A DNA stretch of 64,000 nt from Brevibacillus centrosporus (GTDB lineage: Bacteria; Bacillota; Bacilli; Brevibacillales; Brevibacillaceae). Every line of letters begins with the position of its first letter. Within the stretch, counting starts at the first letter, position 1. Of the stretch, positions 24,484 to 33,295 are shown in pieces. The stretch lies in NCBI RefSeq assembly GCF_003710815.1, contig NZ_RHHP01000010.1, positions 62,001 to 126,000 of the forward strand. The letters are read 5' to 3'. The notes beneath the pieces were generated by a model. The model did no database searches. It saw only the letters and a program-made list of their open reading frames with translations, and was not told the origin of the DNA. A program made the translations under genes and the position numbers.

Positions 24484-25410
24484 CTACGGCACGATATTTC
24501 CAGCGGATTTGTAGATTTGGTACCATTCTTCCCGCGTCAGTGTTACCCCCGAGCTTTTGCAAGCGTCGAGCAGGCGCTCCGGCTTCGTCGTGCCGAGGAT
24601 CACTTGAATGTTTGCCGGATGACGTTCGATCCAGGCGGTGGCGATCGCTGTATTGGTCACTTCATATTTTTTTGCAATGGTGTCAATGATTTGGTTTAAT
24701 TCAGGGAAGTTGGTGGTATCTCCAAGAAAAGGCCCTTTAAAAAATCCATGCTGAAAAGGTGACCATGCCTGAAGGGTGATGTTGTTCAAGCGGCAGTAGT
24801 CCACGATGCTGCTATCACGATTGATGGACTGATCGACCTTCATATTGAACGAAACACCAGAGTCGATCACGGGTGTATGGGCAATACTTAGCTGGATTTG
24901 GTTGACGATCAGCTTGTGCGGAAGCGAGCGCTGGAGCAGCTCGATTTGTGCCGGTGTATGGTTGGACACGCCAAAGTACTTCACCTTGCCTTGGCTATGC
25001 AGCTGATCAAAGGCTTCGGCAACCTCATCAGGCTCTACAAGCGGGTCCGGACGATGGAGAAGGAGTATATCCAGGTAATCGGTTTGAAGTCGCTTCAAAA
25101 TTCCGTCTACGGATCGGAGAATATGCTCTTTTGACAAATCGTAGTAGTTTTCTTTGGAGCGGATGCCGCATTTGCTTTGCAGGATCATGGTTTCGCGTAT
25201 GCTGGGATTCATTTGGAGAGCTTCCGCAAAGATCTCTTCGCATACGCCATGGCCATAAATATCGGCGTGGTCAAAGAAGTTGATTCCTTGCTCAATCGCA
25301 GATCGTATCAATGACTCTGCTTCAGATATCGACAGCTGCTTGAGCCGCATGCAGCCCAACACGAGTGAAGAAACCTCGAGATTCGTGTCACTCAAAGGAA
25401 AGAATTTCAC
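24484..25410 (-). CDS. Aldo/keto reductase
   Basis: A 308-residue NADPH-dependent aldo/keto reductase, similar to the YdhF subgroup. The catalytic tetrad is visible: Asp and Tyr in NFFDHADIYGHG, Lys in LQSKCG, His in LLLHRPD. The C-terminal GTTKPERL region fits cofactor binding. The open frame reaches 25494, but GTG 25410 has GGAGGGG 7 bases upstream and gives the usual N-terminus (VKFFPLSDTNLEVSSL). It reduces aldehydes or ketones of unknown identity. Stand-alone gene. Confidence 0.85.
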   Translation of the reverse strand: MKFFPLSDTNLEVSSLVLGCMRLKQLSISEAESLIRSAIEQGINFFDHADIYGHGVCEEIFAEALQMNPSIRETMILQSKCGIRSKENYYDLSKEHILRSVDGILKRLQTDYLDILLLHRPDPLVEPDEVAEAFDQLHSQGKVKYFGVSNHTPAQIELLQRSLPHKLIVNQIQLSIAHTPVIDSGVSFNMKVDQSINRDSSIVDYCRLNNITLQAWSPFQHGFFKGPFLGDTTNFPELNQIIDTIAKKYEVTNTAIATAWIERHPANIQVILGTTKPERLLDACKSSGVTLTREEWYQIYKSAGNIVP

Positions 25411-25693
25411 GCTTACACCCCTCCATACGCCTAAGTATGTATCGAATAGATTGTACCAAGCAGACGATTCAGTCAGCAATAGATGGAATGACAATGGAGC
25501 TCCGAATGGAAAATAGACTTGACAGAGTGCGAAAGAGAAGACATGCTACGATAGGAACAAATCACGATTTCAACGACAAAGTCACGCCAATTTTGTTGGC
25601 ACAATTAACTCTGTGCACATTTTTTCATAAATGTTAAAATGTGTATGAAGAGGGTATATACTTCTCGTTACGAAAAGGGAGGGGCCGGCGTTC

Positions 25694-26959
25694 GTTTACC
25701 TCAAGGATTTTTTACTCAATATTTTTATCATTTTTTCCCCGCTTGTCTTCTATCCCTATCTGTATAAAAACAGAAGCAACGTATTTTATCACCGGTTACT
25801 ATTTTATGTCCTCTTCGCAACAGCCTTGCTGCTGAGCATGTCGTTTCCGGTAAAAGTAAATGAAGTCACGTATGATTTTCGGTCGGTTCCCTTGGCGATC
25901 GCTTCTCTATACGGTGGGCCCGTCGTCTCTATTCTGCTCTACTTGACCTTACTCATTTATCGATTTTTGTTAGGCAATCCCAACAATTTTCTTTATGCAG
26001 TATCCATACTGCCGAGCTTCGCCTTTGTTCTTTTGCTGTACAAAAACTATCCTTATCAAAAGCTGTATCAAAAAATTGCCGTCGCGATTCTGTTGTGTAC
26101 GGCGATAAAGCTCACTACATTTTCGACGTATTTTTTCATCACGCAAGGGAGCTTGCAGCAAGTATTGCAGTATCCGCTCGCAACCCTGAATACCTATATC
26201 CTGCAAGCGGTCATTATTGGCGTTTGCGTGTATGCCATAGAGTTTTTGCAATCGTACTTTTATATGCAAGAAGAGGTCATTAAAAGCGAAAAAACCAAAA
26301 TCGTCAGTGACATGGCGGCTTCGGTCGCCCATGAGATCCGCAACCCGCTGACAACCGTAAGAGGCTTTATCCAATTGCTCGCTGCCGATGATGTGGACAA
26401 GCAAAAGAAGCAGTTCTATCAAAGAATTTGTTTGGAAGAACTGGATCGTGCGCAGCTCATCATCAGTGATTATTTATCCTTGGCAAAGCCAGATCCGGAA
26501 TCGATTGAAGCCATCAGCGTACACGAAGAGATCACCTATTTATCGAATCTACTGATCACGTATGCCAATTACAACAATATCCAAATTCACAAAGTGCTTC
26601 CTGAAGATCAAGTGCTCCAGATCATCGGGGATCGCTACAAATTCCGTCAAGCTTTAATCAATATTGGGAAAAATGCGATCGAGGCCCTCCGTGATGGGGG
26701 AATGCTGGAGATAAAGGCAAGCAAAAAGAATGATCATATCATCATCAATCTGAACGATACAGGGATTGGGATGACTGCGGAACAGATCAAGAGACTGGGA
26801 ACACCGTATTATTCCACCAAGGAAAAAGGGACAGGTCTGGGGACAATGGTCTCATTTGGGATCATCAAAAAAATGAACGGCAAGATTGAAATCACCAGTG
26901 AGCCTGGGAAAGGAACCGAGTACAAGCTCATATTTCCAAGCAGCTCGGAATCTGCTTAA
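25694..26959 (+). CDS. Sporulation-kinase-B-like sensor histidine kinase, start codon altered
   Basis: About 420 residues: an N-terminal multi-pass membrane region (IFIIFSPLVFYPYLY, then LAIASLYGGPVVSILLYLTL and others, 5TMR-LYT-like), then a cytoplasmic HisKA domain (VAHEIRNPLTTVRGF) and HATPase boxes (DTGIGM, TGLGTMVSFGI). KinB-type kinases feed the sporulation phosphorelay. The family-like reading frame begins after GGGAGGGG (25678-25685), where a GTG would be expected, but the codon at 25694 is GTT; no ATG, GTG, TTG or CTG lies between the upstream stop and the first helix. The first usable start is TTG 25826 or ATG 25838, which would drop the first membrane helix. Confidence 0.72.
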   Translation, partial: VYLKDFLLNIFIIFSPLVFYPYLYKNRSNVFYHRLLFYVLFATALLLSMSFPVKVNEVTYDFRSVPLAIASLYGGPVVSILLYLTLLIYRFLLGNPNNFLYAVSILPSFAFVLLLYKNYPYQKLYQKIAVAILLCTAIKLTTFSTYFFITQGSLQQVLQYPLATLNTYILQAVIIGVCVYAIEFLQSYFYMQEEVIKSEKTKIVSDMAASVAHEIRNPLTTVRGFIQLLAADDVDKQKKQFYQRICLEELDRAQLIISDYLSLAKPDPESIEAISVHEEITYLSNLLITYANYNNIQIHKVLPEDQVLQIIGDRYKFRQALINIGKNAIEALRDGGMLEIKASKKNDHIIINLNDTGIGMTAEQIKRLGTPYYSTKEKGTGLGTMVSFGIIKKMNGKIEITSEPGKGTEYKLIFPSSSESA

Positions 26960-26963
26960 TAAC

Positions 26964-27001
26964 AAAGCTTCGTCCAATCGCGGATGAAGCTTTTTCTTTT
27001 T
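26964..27001 (+). terminator. Terminator after the kinase gene
   Basis: AAGCTTCGTCC and GGATGAAGCTT form a stem with one mismatch and a short loop, followed by a T-rich run to 27001. Confidence 0.75.
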
Positions 27002-27327
27002 GCGTTTTAAGCATGACTAGGTCAACAGGGTGCGGGTAAGGCCATTCGGACAACATAACATTTATTATGTAAACAAATGACTGTGCGAAAAATAGGAAAA
27101 GCGAATGAGCTAAAAATCAATCAAAAGCTCGATCGCGATCGATAGGCACATAACAAAATGATGGAAACACTCCATCGTCCTTTTGATACCCAATAGTCGT
27201 ACCTCCCATCTCACCGTGCTAACATCGTATGCCGAAGTATCGAGGCTAGAAGGCAGCGGGTGAAATTGTAGTAGAAGTGAACAGAGTGAACGACATTCCT
27301 TAGCGATAAACAAGTTGTTTGTTTGTT
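27002..27327. other. Intergenic stretch without recognisable gene
   Basis: No frame here has a ribosome binding site with a recognisable product. It contains the short palindrome CGATCGCGATCG (27130-27141) and A/T-rich sequence only. The regulatory elements of the sugar operon begin at its right end. Confidence 0.5.
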
Positions 27328-27341
27328 AATGTTTGTTTGTG
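27328..27341 (+). promoter_or_regulatory. Putative operator for the DeoR-type regulator
   Basis: AATGTTTGTTTGTG, an exact copy of the 14-mer at 30650-30663 before the deoR-type gene. It lies in a tract of GTTTGTTTGTT repeats just before the -35 of the operon, typical of DeoR-family sites built from short direct repeats. Confidence 0.55.
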
Positions 27342-27350
27342 ATAATTATG

Positions 27351-27379
27351 TTGATTTCCAGTTATCTCCTGTCTATGAT
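27351..27379 (+). promoter_or_regulatory. Sigma-A promoter of the sugar operon
   Basis: TTGATT (27351-27356), 17 bases, TATGAT (27374-27379). It supports the downstream start at 27428 rather than the longer frame from 27323. Confidence 0.65.
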
Positions 27380-27427
27380 AGGCATATATCTTACAAACGA
27401 AAATATTCCGTTAATGGAGTGATGGAG

Positions 27428-28270
27428 ATGTCGCCTTCTGCCCGGCTCAACCGGCTCTTTGCTGCTGATGGAAAATGCTTTGATGTGGCCATGGATCACG
27501 GCTTTTTCAATGAGTATGCTTTTCTGTCCGGGATCGAGTCGATGGAGCGCGCTGTAAAGACGGTCGTGGCGGCCGATCCGGATGCGATTCAGCTCAGCGT
27601 CGGTCAGGCGAAGTATTTGCAGCGAGTTTCCGGCAGACAAAAACCGTCCCTTGTTTTGCGTACTGATGTTGCCAATGTTTACGGAAAAGAGCTGCCAAGA
27701 CATTTGTTCAGCGAGATGATTCGAAATCCGGTGGAGCAGGCTCTCTCGCTGGATGCTGCTTGTGTCGTGGTCAATGTGTTCTTTATTCCGAACCAGCCTG
27801 AGGTTTATCATCAATGTATCCAGAACGTCTGTGCAATCAAACCCGCCTGTGAAAAATACGGGATGCCGCTGATGGTTGAACCGTTGGTCATGCTGCCAAA
27901 TGAGCAGGGCGGTGGTTATATGGTGGACGGGAACATCGAGAAAATTATCCCGCTTGTGCGACAGGCGGTAGAACTGGGGGCAGACATCATCAAAGCAGAT
28001 CCCTGCGATGACATCACGGAGTATCATCGGGTGATTGAAGCCGCTTCTGGAATTCCTGTCTTGGTACGTGGAGGCGGAAAAGCGTCGGAGGAGGAGATTC
28101 TCACAAGGACCTTTCAGCTCATGCAACAAGGTGCATCCGGAATTGTTTATGGGCGAAATGTCGTCCAACATCCGAAACCAAGGGAAATAACCCGGGCCTT
28201 CATGGCAATTGTTCATGAAGGAGCGACTGTCGAGCACGCGCTGCAAATCTTGAAAGAGGAGAATCGCTGA
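27428..28270 (+). CDS. Class I aldolase of the DhnA/LacD/LsrF-like family
   Basis: About 280 residues of a Schiff-base (class I) aldolase related to DhnA/LsrF/LacD proteins. Visible motifs are DVAMDHGFFNEY at the start, LMVEPLVMLPNE, and ADIIKADPCDD with the probable Schiff-base lysine, then VLVRGGGK as phosphate-binding loop. It likely cleaves a phosphorylated ketose made by the PfkB kinase in the same operon. The ATG at 27428 has GGAG at 9-base spacing and lies after the promoter. The next gene starts two bases after its stop. Confidence 0.82.
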   Translation: MSPSARLNRLFAADGKCFDVAMDHGFFNEYAFLSGIESMERAVKTVVAADPDAIQLSVGQAKYLQRVSGRQKPSLVLRTDVANVYGKELPRHLFSEMIRNPVEQALSLDAACVVVNVFFIPNQPEVYHQCIQNVCAIKPACEKYGMPLMVEPLVMLPNEQGGGYMVDGNIEKIIPLVRQAVELGADIIKADPCDDITEYHRVIEAASGIPVLVRGGGKASEEEILTRTFQLMQQGASGIVYGRNVVQHPKPREITRAFMAIVHEGATVEHALQILKEENR

Positions 28271-28272
28271 CG

Positions 28273-29421
28273 ATGTCAAAAAAGAAGGTGAGATTCGGAG
28301 TCATCGGATGCGGTTTGATGGGCAAGGAGTTTGCCAGTGCCGTTTCGCGCTGGTGTCATCTTTTGGATACGGAAGCCGAGCCGCAGATCGTCGCTGTTTG
28401 TGACGCCAATCTGGCTGCTGCAATGTGGTTCACTTCCCATTTCCCCAGCATTCGTCATGTGACAAAGCATTACCGGGAGCTGCTTTCGCTGGCAGAAATC
28501 GATGCCATCTACTGTGCGGTTCCCCATCACTTGCACGCAGAGCTATACACAGCGATTATTCGGGCAGGCAAGCATTTGCTGGGCGAAAAACCGTTTGGTA
28601 TCGATCGGGTAGCAAATGAGCAAGTGCAGGAAGCCATCTCGGAGCGTCCAGATGTGGTGGTGCGCTGCTCCTCTGAGCTGCCTTTTTTTCCAGGGGGCTT
28701 GAAGGTCTATGATTTTGTGCGAAAAGGAAACGTGGGGAAAGTCATCGAGGTGGAAGCAGGATTTTTACATAGCAGCGACTTGAATCCGCAAAAGCCGATC
28801 AACTGGAAGCGCCGGATCGCTACGAATGGCGAATACGGCTGCATGGGGGATCTGGGGATGCACGTCCTGCACTTACCGCTGCGTCTAGGGTGGAAGCCGC
28901 GAAATGTGCGAGCGATCCTAAGTAATCTGGTGGAGCAAAGGCCAGAAGCAGACGGCAGTCTGGTCCCTTGTGAGACGTGGGACAACGCTACCTTGCTTTG
29001 CGAGGTGAAAGCGGATTCACATGCTTTCCCCATGAGTCTATCGATGAAGCGCATTGCTCCAGGTCATAACAATACCTGGTTCATACGTGTGCTTGGGATG
29101 GAAGGCTCCGTCGAATTCAGTACCAAAAATCCGAAAGAATTACGTACGATGCTTTATCGGCCCGGAGGAGAGCAGGCTTGGCGCACGGAAGATTTGCCCT
29201 ATGCTTCTGCATACCCGACGATTACCGGAAATATTTTTGAATTTGGCTTTTCCGATGCGATTTTGCAGATGTGGGCAGCGTTTTGCGATGAAGTCGTAAA
29301 TGGCCCAAATATGCACCAGCCCTTCACATGTGCCACTCCACAAGAAGCTGCTTTTACCCATCAGTTATTTTCAGCTGCTTTGGAATCCCATCGGAAGGGT
29401 GTGATTGTCAACCTGGAATAA
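28273..29421 (+). CDS. Gfo/Idh/MocA family oxidoreductase
   Basis: 382 residues with an N-terminal NAD(P)-binding loop (VIGCGLMGKEFA) and the family motif GEKPFG. These enzymes oxidise or epimerise sugar and inositol hydroxyls with NAD(P). It is tightly packed between the aldolase and kinase genes with AGGAG before the ATG. It probably acts on the imported sugar before isomerisation or phosphorylation. Exact substrate unknown. Confidence 0.87.
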   Translation: MSKKKVRFGVIGCGLMGKEFASAVSRWCHLLDTEAEPQIVAVCDANLAAAMWFTSHFPSIRHVTKHYRELLSLAEIDAIYCAVPHHLHAELYTAIIRAGKHLLGEKPFGIDRVANEQVQEAISERPDVVVRCSSELPFFPGGLKVYDFVRKGNVGKVIEVEAGFLHSSDLNPQKPINWKRRIATNGEYGCMGDLGMHVLHLPLRLGWKPRNVRAILSNLVEQRPEADGSLVPCETWDNATLLCEVKADSHAFPMSLSMKRIAPGHNNTWFIRVLGMEGSVEFSTKNPKELRTMLYRPGGEQAWRTEDLPYASAYPTITGNIFEFGFSDAILQMWAAFCDEVVNGPNMHQPFTCATPQEAAFTHQLFSAALESHRKGVIVNLE

Positions 29422-29435
29422 GGAGTGGTAACGAA

Positions 29436-30638
29436 ATGACCCCTAATATACCGGAAGTCGTAGTCGCTGGACTTGTTTGTCTGGATGTCATCCCTTCCAT
29501 CCAGGAAGGGAAATTACTAAAGCAATTTTTCTTGCCAGGCAAGCTGATCGAGGTAGGAGCTGCGACGATCGCAACAGGCGGAGCCGTTGCCAATACGGGG
29601 GTTGCCCTGCATCGTTTGGGGATATCGACGAGTCTCATGGGCAAGGTGGGCAATGATGAATTCGGCAGGATTCTCCTTGATTCCTTGAAGAGAGTGGATC
29701 CTCGTTTGGCTGAGACCATGATCGTAGAAGAGGGACAGCACACCTCTTACTCCATCGTCTTGAGCATTCCTGGTGTTGATCGCATCTTTCTGCATTGTCC
29801 TGGCGCCAATGATACATTTGCTGTTGAGGACATCAAAACCGAACAGGTCGAGCGAGCAAAGCTGTTCCATTTTGGCTATCCGCCACAAATGAAACGAATT
29901 CGTGAACGTGAAGGGCATAATCTTGCGCAGCTCATGGAAAGAGTAAAAGGTTTAGGGGTAGCCACTTCTTTGGACATGGCGATGCCTGACCCGGATGCAG
30001 AATCTGGGAGCATCGACTGGGTAGGCGTGCTGCGCAAAACCTTGCCGCATGTAGATATTTTCTTGCCCAGCTTGGAGGAAATCCTGTTTATGCTGAAGCG
30101 CCCTTTCTATGATGAGCTGCAGCTTCGGACGGGCCAGGACGGAATGTTGTCTCTCGTCGGAGAAGAAGTGATTGGCGAGCTTGCGGAAGAGCTGCTTGGT
30201 ATGGGATGTGGAATGGTTGTCATCAAGCTGGGAGAATCCGGTTTGTATTTGCAAACAGGCTCCAAAAAGCGGCTATTAGAAATAGGGGCAGGACTGATTG
30301 GTGACGTGGAAAGCTGGTCCGAAAGGCAGCTGTGGGCACCTTGCTTTGAAACAAATGTAAAAGGAACGACAGGTGCAGGAGATTGCACCATCGCTGGATT
30401 TTTGGCGGGTTTGCTCAAAGGGCTTTCACCAAAGAGCGCGATGAATCATGCCGTTGCCGTCGGTGCTTTTTGTGTGGAAGCGATCGATGCTACAAGCGGC
30501 GTGGTTCCGTGGGAGCAAGTATCCGTGCGGGTACGTGAGAGGGGCGATCGACTTCCTCTGCGACAGGCTCCAGCCTGCTGGGAGTGGCAGGAGGCGGCAA
30601 CGGTATGGATCGGACCCAAGGATCGATCGCGCGTTTAA
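29436..30638 (+). CDS. PfkB family carbohydrate kinase
   Basis: About 400 residues of the ribokinase/PfkB family. It has the N-terminal GGAVANTGVALHRLG region (second glycine-rich signature) and the catalytic anion-hole motif GTTGAGDCTIAGFLAG. It phosphorylates a sugar with ATP. ATG 29436 follows AAGGAGTGG; the longer frame from 29328 overlaps the oxidoreductase gene. It is somewhat longer than ribokinases, with an insertion before the C-terminal motif. Operon neighbours indicate a role in catabolism of a pentose or hexose derivative. Confidence 0.86.
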   Translation: MTPNIPEVVVAGLVCLDVIPSIQEGKLLKQFFLPGKLIEVGAATIATGGAVANTGVALHRLGISTSLMGKVGNDEFGRILLDSLKRVDPRLAETMIVEEGQHTSYSIVLSIPGVDRIFLHCPGANDTFAVEDIKTEQVERAKLFHFGYPPQMKRIREREGHNLAQLMERVKGLGVATSLDMAMPDPDAESGSIDWVGVLRKTLPHVDIFLPSLEEILFMLKRPFYDELQLRTGQDGMLSLVGEEVIGELAEELLGMGCGMVVIKLGESGLYLQTGSKKRLLEIGAGLIGDVESWSERQLWAPCFETNVKGTTGAGDCTIAGFLAGLLKGLSPKSAMNHAVAVGAFCVEAIDATSGVVPWEQVSVRVRERGDRLPLRQAPACWEWQEAATVWIGPKDRSRV

Positions 30639-30649
30639 TGTTGTTTGAA

Positions 30650-30663
30650 AATGTTTGTTTGTG
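30650..30663 (+). promoter_or_regulatory. Second copy of the DeoR-type operator 14-mer
   Basis: AATGTTTGTTTGTG, identical to 27328-27341, located 49 bases before the regulator's ATG. It suggests autoregulation and control of the operon start by the same protein. Confidence 0.55.
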
Positions 30664-30711
30664 GAATTGAATGAATCGAGGCAAGTGCTTTCGCTTTCGA
30701 GGGGGAAAATC

Positions 30712-31476
30712 ATGCTGAACAGCACGAGACAAATACAGATGAAAGAGTTTATCGAGAAACAGAAAAACGTTACGGTTCAACAATTGATCGAGCATTTTCG
30801 GGTATCGGATATGACTGTTCGCCGCGACTTGGTGCAGCTGGAAAAACTGGGCACCTTTAAGCGGGTTCATGGCGGCGTCGTTTACACCGAAGATTTGGAA
30901 GAAGACATCCTGCTTTCCATTCGCGAGGATTCGCACAAGCCGGAAAAGGAGAGAATTGCCGAAAAGGCGGTTTCCCTCGTTCAGGAGGGGCAGTCTGTGC
31001 TGCTGGATGCAGGCTCGACCACTCTCGAAATCGCTAGAGGTCTGCTCGCTCAAAAAAACATCACGGTCATTACTAATGCGATTAATATTGCTTCTTTGCT
31101 GTCGCAAAATGTGAATCTGCAGGTCATTATGACGGGAGGCGATGTACGTCATTCCACGCAATCGCTGGTCGGCCCCACAACCGTTCAGTTTTTACGGCAG
31201 CTGCAGGTGGATCACGCCTTTATTGGCTGCAGCGGGCTTTCCCAGCAGCGCGGTCTCATGAATTCCAACATGGTCGAAGGAGAAGTCAAACGTACAATGA
31301 TGACCGTGACCCGTCACGTCTATGTAGTCGCGGATCATACAAAATTTGAACAAACAGCCTTCAACAGATTCGCTGGATGGGAGCACGTCGATGCCGTGAT
31401 TTCGACCAAGCAAGTAAAAGAGGAGTACCAGCGCGAGTTCCAGGAAAAAGAAAGTCCGAAGCTCGTTCTCGTCTAA
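30712..31476 (+). CDS. DeoR/GlpR family transcriptional repressor
   Basis: 254 residues: N-terminal DeoR-type HTH (VTVQQLIEHFRVSDMTVRRDLVQL followed by HGGVV) and the DeoRC sensor domain (LLDAGSTTLEIARGL, VITNAINIASLL, GCSGL). It should respond to a phosphorylated sugar made by the operon. ATG 30712 follows GAGGGGG. Two identical 14-mers before the operon and before this gene are its likely binding sites. Confidence 0.9.
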   Translation: MLNSTRQIQMKEFIEKQKNVTVQQLIEHFRVSDMTVRRDLVQLEKLGTFKRVHGGVVYTEDLEEDILLSIREDSHKPEKERIAEKAVSLVQEGQSVLLDAGSTTLEIARGLLAQKNITVITNAINIASLLSQNVNLQVIMTGGDVRHSTQSLVGPTTVQFLRQLQVDHAFIGCSGLSQQRGLMNSNMVEGEVKRTMMTVTRHVYVVADHTKFEQTAFNRFAGWEHVDAVISTKQVKEEYQREFQEKESPKLVLV

Positions 31477-32034
<558 letters not shown>

Positions 32035-32081
32035 GGCGCCGTTTTGACGGAAAATTCCCAAAACAGCAGCTGAGGTGTTTT

Positions 32082-32095
32082 AGTAAGCGCTTACT
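32082..32095 (+). promoter_or_regulatory. Putative cre box before the ABC transporter genes
   Basis: AGTAAGCGCTTACT is a perfect 14-bp palindrome close to the cre consensus, 45 bases before the binding-protein ATG. CcpA repression of the transporter is likely. Confidence 0.65.
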
Positions 32096-32139
32096 TTCGC
32101 TTTGTCAGATTCCTTACAAATGGAAAGGGGTAATCGGCA

Positions 32140-33198
32140 ATGAAGCAGTGGAGGAAATCGCTTCTGATTGGTGTCTCAACACTCCTGACGGTTATGCTCG
32201 CCGCATGCAGTAGTACACCTGCTGGCGGGAATGGCAGTGGCAGTGCTGGAAGTGGAGCATCTGGCTCATCAGGCTCATCGGGCGGAGGGGAGTTGACTGT
32301 TGCGGGTGTCGTTTTTCAGGAAGACCAATTCATGAAGCTGCTCTCCATTGGGTATGAGGATGCTGCCAAAGCTGCCGGAGTGAAAATTTTGACGAGCAAT
32401 ACAGGAAACGATCAAGGAAAAGAGGCAGAGCTGATCAATACTTACGTTGCTCAAAAGGTGAACGGAATTGCAATTGCCCCATTGAATCAGGAGTCCTCCA
32501 TAGCGGCATTGCAGCGGGCAGATGAGCAAGGGGTGAAGGTAGCGGTCACGAATATTTCCTTGAGCAATGCCCCATTCATTGTTGGTGGTTTTACATCCGA
32601 CAATCAGAACATCGGGCAGATTACAGGCAAAGCAGCAGCTGCCTATATCAAAGAAAAATTGGGCGGCAAAGCGAAGATTGCGATCATCCAATACAAGTCG
32701 CTACTCCCTGAGCAAAGTGCGGCACGCTATACGGGGTTTGTGGAAGAAGTAAAAAAGGAAAATCCGGACGTCGAGATTGTGGCCGATCAGGACGCATGGA
32801 TCCAGGATAAAGCAGTAGCTGTGACAGGTGACGTACTGACCGCTCATCCAGATGTCGACATCATCTGGGCCGCAAATGAAGGCGGGACGATCGGTGCGGT
32901 CATGGCCGTTAAGAATGCTGGAAAAGCAGGGAAGATCAAAGTCTTTGGCACCGATGCCAGCGACCAGCTAATCTTTATGCTGAAAGCAGATGACGACATC
33001 CTGCAGGCGATAACCGGTCAAGATCCATACACCATGGGCTACAAGGCAATGGAGCTTTTGATCAAGCAAGTAAAGGGAGAAGACGTCAGTGCGAGCAAAG
33101 GGAAGACCGAGATTGTAGACGGAATCTTGCTCAGCCGCTCCAATCCAGATGGCATCGCCAAATTTGAAGCAGACCTGAAAGCAAAGATGGGGAAATAG
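32140..33198 (+). CDS. Sugar ABC transporter substrate-binding lipoprotein
   Basis: 352 residues: a lipoprotein signal peptide ending in the lipobox LAAC (cysteine 23), a Gly/Ser-rich linker of about 25 residues, then a periplasmic-binding-protein type I domain (ribose/LacI-like; VNGIAIAPLNQES, VFGTDASDQ). It is anchored outside the membrane and captures the sugar. GAAAGGGG lies before the ATG. It partners with the ATPase and permease downstream. Confidence 0.92.
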   Translation: MKQWRKSLLIGVSTLLTVMLAACSSTPAGGNGSGSAGSGASGSSGSSGGGELTVAGVVFQEDQFMKLLSIGYEDAAKAAGVKILTSNTGNDQGKEAELINTYVAQKVNGIAIAPLNQESSIAALQRADEQGVKVAVTNISLSNAPFIVGGFTSDNQNIGQITGKAAAAYIKEKLGGKAKIAIIQYKSLLPEQSAARYTGFVEEVKKENPDVEIVADQDAWIQDKAVAVTGDVLTAHPDVDIIWAANEGGTIGAVMAVKNAGKAGKIKVFGTDASDQLIFMLKADDDILQAITGQDPYTMGYKAMELLIKQVKGEDVSASKGKTEIVDGILLSRSNPDGIAKFEADLKAKMGK

Positions 33199-33223
33199 GT
33201 GTTCGGTTCGCATTTCCAGGGTT

Positions 33224-33254
33224 CCTGCAGTATGCCTCTTCCCGATTCTGCAGG
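33224..33254 (+). other. Hairpin between binding-protein and ATPase genes
   Basis: CCTGCAG (33224-33230) pairs with CTGCAGG (33248-33254). A T-rich stretch follows at about 33261. Probably an mRNA-stabilising or attenuating element that keeps the binding protein in excess, as is common in such operons. Confidence 0.4.
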
Positions 33255-33295
33255 GCCCGCTTTCTATTTTTGCAAGGGAATGGTGGTGGCCCCAT

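Noticed and set aside
27130..27141. CGATCGCGATCG palindrome as an operator
   Set aside because: It lies about 210 bp before the operon promoter, occurs once, and matches no known site.
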